From NCBI GenBank assembly GCA_036245805.1, contig BTRK01000005.1:49282553-49346552 (forward strand): a stretch of 64,000 nt of DNA, read 5' to 3'. The notes beneath the pieces are model-generated. The model saw nothing but the letters and a program-made list of their open reading frames with translations. It was not told the origin of the DNA and did not search any database. Positions 58,219 to 64,000 of this stretch are shown here, piece by piece (position 1 is the first letter of the stretch; each line of letters starts with the position of its first letter). The position numbers and the translations under genes are program-made. This stretch comes from Pristionchus mayeri (lineage: Eukaryota; Nematoda; Chromadorea; Rhabditida; Neodiplogasteridae).

Positions 58219-61200
58219 ACAGGGTCCAAATCAGCGAACTTCAGTCGTCGACATTTTTTTGAAAGTTTTGTCTACTGCTCGTTCTTCACAAAGTGATCGA
58301 CTTTCTCGATGCGTACAAGGCGTATTCCTTGAAATGGAGCTGCATTCTGTGCGGGGAAATGATCAGCACAGCCTGTTTATCGTATCTTCTTTTTACAGGG
58401 TCCAATTCAGCGAACTTCAGTCGTCGACAATTTTTTGAAAGTTTTGTCTACTGCTCGTTCTTCACAAAGTGATCGACTTTCTCGATGCGTACAAGGCGTA
58501 TTCCTTGAAATAGAGCTGCATTCTGTACGGGGAAATGATCAGCACAGCCTGCTTATCATCTCTTCTTTTTACAGGGTCCAATTCAGCGAACTTCAGTCGT
58601 CGACAATTTTTTGAATGTTTTGTCTACTGCTCGTTCTTCACAAAGTAATCGACTTTCTCGATGCGTACAAGGCGTATTCCTTGAAATGGAGCTGCATTCT
58701 GTACGGGGAAATGATCAGCACAGCCTGTTTATCATCTCTTCTTTTTACAATGAGCGAACTTTAGTCGTCGACAATTTTTTGAAAGTTTTGTCTACAGCTC
58801 GTTCTTCACAAAGTGATCGACTTTCTCGATGCGTACAAGGCGTATTCCTTGAAATGGAGCTGCATTCTGTGCGGGGAAATGATCAGCACAGCCTGTTTAT
58901 CGTATCTTCTTTTTACAGGGTCCAAATCAGCGAACTTCAGTCGTCGACAATTTTTTGAATGTTTTGTCTACTGCTCGTTCTTCACAAAGTGATCGACTTT
59001 CTCGATGCGTACAAGGCGTATTCCTTGAAATGGAGCTGCATTCTGTGCGGGGAAATGATCAGCACATCCTGTTTATCGTATCTTCTTTTTACAGGGTCCA
59101 ATTCAGCGAACTTCAGTCGTCGACAATTTTTTGAATGTTTTGTCTACTGCTCGTTCTTCACAAAGTGATCGACTTTCTCGATGCGTACAAGGCTTATTCC
59201 TTGAAATGGAGCTGCATTCTGTGCGGGGAAATGATCAGCACAGCCTGTTTATCGTATCTTCTTTTTACAGGGTCCAAATCAGCGAACTTCAGTCGTCGAC
59301 AATTTTTTGAATGTTTTGTCTACTGCTCGTTCTTCACAAAGTGATCGACTTTCTCGATGCGTACAAGGCGTATTCCTTGAAATGGAGCTGCATTCTGTGC
59401 GGGGAAATGATCAGCACAGCCTGTTTATCTTATCTTCTTTTTACAGGGTCCAAATCAGCGAACTTCAGTCGTCGACAATTTTTTGAATGTTTTGTCTACT
59501 GCTCGTTCTTCACAAAGTAATCGACTTTCTCGATGCGTACAAGGCGTATTCCTTGAAATGGAGCTGCATTCTGTGCGGGGAAATGATCAGTACAGCCTGT
59601 TTATCGTATCTTCTTTTTACAGGGTCCAAATCAGCGAACTTCAGTCGTCGACAATTTTTTGAATGTTTTGTCTACTGCTCGTTCTTCACAAAGTGATCGA
59701 CTTTCTCGATGCGTACAAGGCGTATTCCTTGAAATGGAGCTGCATTCTGTGCGGGGAAATGATCAGCACAGCCTGTTTATCTTATCTTCTTTTTACAGGA
59801 TCCATATCAGCGAACTTCAGTCGTCGACAATTTTTTGAATGTTTTGTCTACTGCTCGTTCTTCACAAAGTGATAGACTTTCTCGATGCGTGCAAGATGTA
59901 TTCCTTGAAATGGAGCTGCATTCTGTACGGGGAAATGATCAGCACAGCCTGTTTATCATCTCTTCTTTTTACAATGAGCGAACTTTAGTCGTCGACAATT
60001 TTTTAAAAGTTTTGTCTACAGCTCGTTCTTCACAAAGTGATCGACTTTCTCGATGCGTACAAGGCGTATTCCTTGAAATGGAGCTGCATTCTGTGCGGGG
60101 AAATGATCAGCACAGCCTGTTTATCGTATCTTCTTTTTACAGGGTCCAAATCAGCGAACTTCAGTCGTCGACAATTTTTTGAATGTTTTGTCTACTGCTC
60201 GTTCTTCACAAAGTGATCGACTTTCTCGATACGTACAAGGCCTATTCCTTGAAATGGAACTGCATTCTGTGCGGGGAAATGATCAGCACAGCCTGTTTAT
60301 CTTATCTTCTTTTTACAGGGTCCAAATCAGCGAACTTCAGTCGTCGACAATTTTTTGAATGTTTTGTCTACTGCTCGTTCTTCACAAAGTGATAGACTTT
60401 CTCGATGCGTGCAAGATGTATTCCTTGAAATGGAGCTGCATTCTGTAAGGGGAAATGATCAGCACAGCCTGTTTATCATCTCTTCTTTTTACAATGAGCG
60501 AACTTTAGTCGTCGACAATTTTTTGAAAGTTTTGTCTACAGCTCGTTCTTCACAAAGTGATCGACTTTCTCGATGCGTACAAGGCGTATTCCTTGAAATG
60601 GAGCTGCATTCTGTGCGGGGAAATGATCAGCACAGCCTGTTTATCGTATCTTCTTTTTACAGGGTCCAAATCAGTGAACTTCAGTCGTCGACAATTTTTT
60701 GAATGTTTTGTCTACTGCTCGTTCTTCACAAAGTGATAGACTTTCTCGATGCGTGCAAGATGTATTCCTTGAAATGGAGCTGCATTCTGTAAGGGGAAAT
60801 GATCAGCACAGCCTGTTTATCATCTCTTCTTTTTACAATGAGCGAACTTCAGTCGTCGACAATTTTTTGAAAGTTTTGTCTACTGCTCGTTCTTCACAAA
60901 GTGATCGACTTTCTCGATGCGTACAAGGCGTATTCCTTGAAATGGAGCTGCATTCTGTGCGGGGAAATGATCAGCACAGCCTGTTTATCGTATCTTCTTT
61001 TTACAGGGTCCAAATCAGTGAACTTCAGTCGTCGACAATTTTTTGAATGTTTTGTCTACTGCTCGATCTTCACAAAGTGATCGACTTTCTCGATGCGTAC
61101 AAGGCGTATTCCTTGAAATGGAGCTGCATTCTGTGCGGGGAAATGATCAGCACAGCCTGTTTATCTTATATTCTTTTTACAGGGTCCAAATCAGCGAACT

Positions 61201-64000
61201 TCAGTCGTCGACAATTTTTTGAATGTTTTGTCTACTGCTCGTTCTTCACAAAGTGATCGACTTTCTCGATGCGTACAAGGCGTATTCCTTGAAATGGAAC
61301 TGCATTCTGTAAGGGGAAATGATCAGCACAGCCTGTTTATCATCTCTTCTTTTTACAATGAGCGAACTTTAGTCGTCGACAATTTTTTGAGTTTTGTCTA
61401 CAGCTCGTTCTTCACAAAGTGATCGACTTTCTCGATGCGTACAAGGCGTATTCCTTGAAATGGAGCTGCATTCTGTGCGGGGAAATGATCAGCACAGCCT
61501 GTTTATCGTATCTTCTTTTTACAGGGTCCAAATCAGTGAACTTCAGTCGTCGACAATTTTTTGAATGTTTTGTCTACTGCTCGTTCTTCACAAAGTGATA
61601 GACTTTCTCGATGCGTGCAAGATGTATTCCTTGAAATGGAGCTGCATTCTGTAAGGGGAAATGATCAGCACAGCCTGTTTATCATCTCTTCTTTTTACAA
61701 TGAGCGAACTTCAGTCGTCGACAATTTTTTGAATGTTTTGTCTACTGCTCGTTCTTCACAAAGTGATCGACTTTCTCGATGCGTACAAGGCGTATTCCTT
61801 GAAATGGTGATGCATTCTGTGCGGGGAAATGATCAGCACAGCCTGTTTATCGTATCTTCTTTTTACAGGGTCCAAATCAGTGAACTTCAGTCGTCGACAA
61901 TTTTTTGAATGTTTTGTCTACTGCTCGATCTTCACAAAGTGATCGACTTTCTCGATGCGTACAAGGCGTATTCCTTGAAATGGAGCTGCATTCTGTGCGG
62001 GGAAATGATCAGCACAGCCTGTTTATCTTATATTCTTTTTTCAGGGTCCAAATCAGCGAACTTCAGTCGTCGACAATTTTTTGAATGTTTTGTCTACTGC
62101 TCGTTCTTCACAGTGATCGACTTTCTCGATGCGTACAAGGCGTATTCCTTGAAATGGAACTGCATTCTGTGCGGGGAAATGATCAGCACAGCCTGTTTAT
62201 CGTATCTTCTTTTTACAGGGTCCAAATCAGCGAACTTCAGTCGTCGACAATTTTTTGAAAGTTTTGTCTACTGCTCGTTCTTCACAAAGTGATCGACTTT
62301 CTCGATGCGTACAAGGCGTATTCCTTGAAATAGAGCTGCATTCTGTACGGGGAAATGATCAGCACAGCCTGCTTATCATCTCTTCTTTTTACAGGGTCCA
62401 AATCAGCGAACTTCGGTCGTCGACAATTTTTTGAAAGTTTTGTCTACGGCTCGTTCTTCACAAAGTGATCGACTTTCTCGATGCGTGCAAGATGTATTCC
62501 TTGAAATGGAGCTGCATTCTGTACGGGGAAATGATCAACACAGCCTGTTTATCATCTCTTCTTTTTACAATGAGCGAACTTTAGTCGTCGACAATTTTTT
62601 GAAAGTTTTGTCTACAGCTCGTTCTTCACAAAGTGATCGACTTTCTCGATGCGTACAAGGCGTATTCCTTGAAATGGAGCTGCATTCTGTGCGGGGAAAT
62701 GATCAGCACAGCCTGTTTATCGTATCTTCTTTTTACAGGGTCCAAATCAGCGAACTTCAGTCGTCGACAATTTTTTGAAAGTTTTGTCTACTGCTCGTTC
62801 TTCACAAAGTGATCGACTTTCTCGATGCGTACAAGGCGTATTCCTTGAAATAGAGCTGCATTCTGTACGGGGAAATGATCAGCACAGCCTGCTTATCATC
62901 TCTTCTTTTTACAGGGTCCAAATCAGCGAACTTCGGTCGTCGACAATTTTTTGAAAGTTTTGTCTACGGCTCGTTCTTCACAAAGTGATCGACTTTCTCG
63001 ATGCGTGCAAGATGTATTCCTTGAAATGGAGCTGCATTCTGTACGGGGAAATGATCAACACAGCCTGTTTATCATCTCTTCTTTTTACAATGAGCGAACT
63101 TTAGTCGTCGACAATTTTTTGAAAGTTTTGTCTACAGCTCGTTCTTCACAAAGTGATCGACTTTCTCGATGCGTACAAGGCGTATTCCTTGAAATGGAGC
63201 TGCATTCTGTGCGGGGAAATGATCAGCACAGCCTGTTTATCGTATCTTCTTTTTACAGGGTCCAATTCAGCGAACTTCAGTCGTCGACAATTTTTTGAAT
63301 GTTTTGTCTACTGCTCGTTCTTCACAAAGTGATCGACTTTCTCGATGCGTACAAGGCGTATTCCTTGAAATGGAGCTGCATTCTGTGCGGGGAAATGATC
63401 AGCACAGCCTGTTTATCGTATCTTCTTTTTACAGGGTCCAAATCAGCGAACTTCAGTCGTCGACAATTTTTTGAATGTTTTGTCTACTGCTCGTTCTTCA
63501 CAAAGTGATCGACTTTCTCGATGCGTACAAGGCGTATTCCTTGAAATGGAGCTGCATTCTGTGCGGGGAAATGATCAGCACAGCCTGTTTATCTTATATT
63601 CTTTTTACAGGGTCCAAATCAGCGAACTTCAGTCGTCGACAATTTTTTGAATGTTTTGTCTACTGCTCGTTCTTCACAAAGTGATCGACTTTCTCGATGC
63701 GTACAAGGCGTATTCCTTGAAATGGAACTGCATTCTGTGCGGGGAAATGATCAGCACAGCCTGTTTATCGTATCTTCTTTTTACAGGGTCCAAATCAGCG
63801 AACTTCAGTCGTCGACAATTTTTTGAAAGTTTTGTCTACTGCTCGTTCTTCACAAAGTGATCGACTTTCTCGATGCGTACAAGGCGTATTCCTTGAAATA
63901 GAGCTGCATTCTGTACGGGGAAATGATCAGCACAGCCTGCTTATCATCTCTTCTTTTTACAGGGTCCAAATCAGCGAACTTCGGTCGTCGACAATTTTTT
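58219..64000. repeat. 176-bp satellite array (continues past the window)
   Basis: About 33-34 head-to-tail units. Each runs from TTTTTACAGGGTCCAAATCA through TCGTCGACAATTTTTTGAA, TCACAAAGTGATCGACTTTC and GGAAATGATCAGCACAGCCT. Most units are about 176 bp. A shorter variant (about 168 bp, with TACAATGAGCGAACTT replacing the GGGTCCAAATC segment) recurs near 58750, 59975, 60495, 60835, 61360, 61700, 62570 and 63090. Small open frames of 69 or 115 codons appear in nearly every unit, but they simply reflect the repeat. Identity between units is very high, implying recent expansion or homogenisation. Confidence 0.95.

Noticed and set aside
58611..63860. Serial 69- and 115-codon open frames in the satellite
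   Set aside because: Each restarts in every unit and the 176-bp period is not a multiple of three. No domain, signal peptide or start context is recognisable.
1..64000. CRISPR array, bacterial operon or phage module
   Set aside because: The direct repeats are satellite or minisatellite arrays without unique spacers, and the genes are spliced; nothing prokaryotic was seen.

Overview
The window looks like nuclear DNA of a free-living nematode. The coding signals are broken into many short exons (often 60-125 nt) joined by GT...AG introns with TTTCAG/TTTGCAG-type acceptors. The gene content also fits: a two-PDZ protein, six-cysteine secreted or membrane proteins, a multi-zinc-finger gene with one finger per exon, and fragments that resemble seven-transmembrane chemoreceptors. 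Very short exons in large numbers would suit a Pristionchus-like (diplogastrid) worm, but that is inference from gene architecture, not a species call. Nothing looks bacterial: there are no operons, Shine-Dalgarno sites or CRISPR arrays.

Layout. 0.9-5.9 kb (minus): a multi-exon gene with a cysteine-rich ectodomain, one membrane span and a long unrecognised intracellular part. 6.3-8.7 kb: a SINE-like repeat, AT microsatellite and a palindromic mobile element. 8.75-14.45 kb: a large purine-rich tandem array with higher-order structure. 15.2-19.2 kb (minus): a two-PDZ gene whose introns, like those of the first gene, are full of a GATCAAA repeat. 20-24.2 kb: duplicated, mostly unassignable sequence with small inverted-repeat elements. 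24.7-28.9 kb (plus): an 11-finger C2H2 gene. 30.2-35.5 kb: a mariner-type relic, a small Gly-rich gene and its broken paralogue, a 1.3 kb fold-back element with tRNA-Ser-like arms split by a solo LTR, and a LINE 3' end. 36.2-38.1 kb (minus): a secreted six-cysteine gene. 38.6-44.5 kb: mobile-element debris. 44.5-47.4 kb: an inverted duplication with two divergent half-calmodulin genes. 48-57 kb (minus): a tandem family of poorly preserved multi-pass-membrane-like genes with a shared acidic/basic C-terminal tail. 57.2-58.1 kb: a non-LTR retrotransposon endonuclease fragment. 58.2-64.0 kb: a 176-bp satellite that runs off the end of the window.

The genes do not form one pathway. The proteins whose type can be read are the cysteine-rich receptor-like protein, the secreted six-cysteine protein, the PDZ scaffold, the small Ca2+ sensors and the zinc-finger regulator. 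The dominant theme is structural: inverted repeats and hairpins at every scale, a purine-rich array, a satellite and intron-confined repeats, several of them placed where they could alter nearby genes. Exon boundaries were derived by hand from splice signals and reading-frame continuity. Where all phases agree (zinc-finger gene apart from exon 6, Gly-rich gene, six-cysteine gene) they are fairly firm; elsewhere they are approximate.
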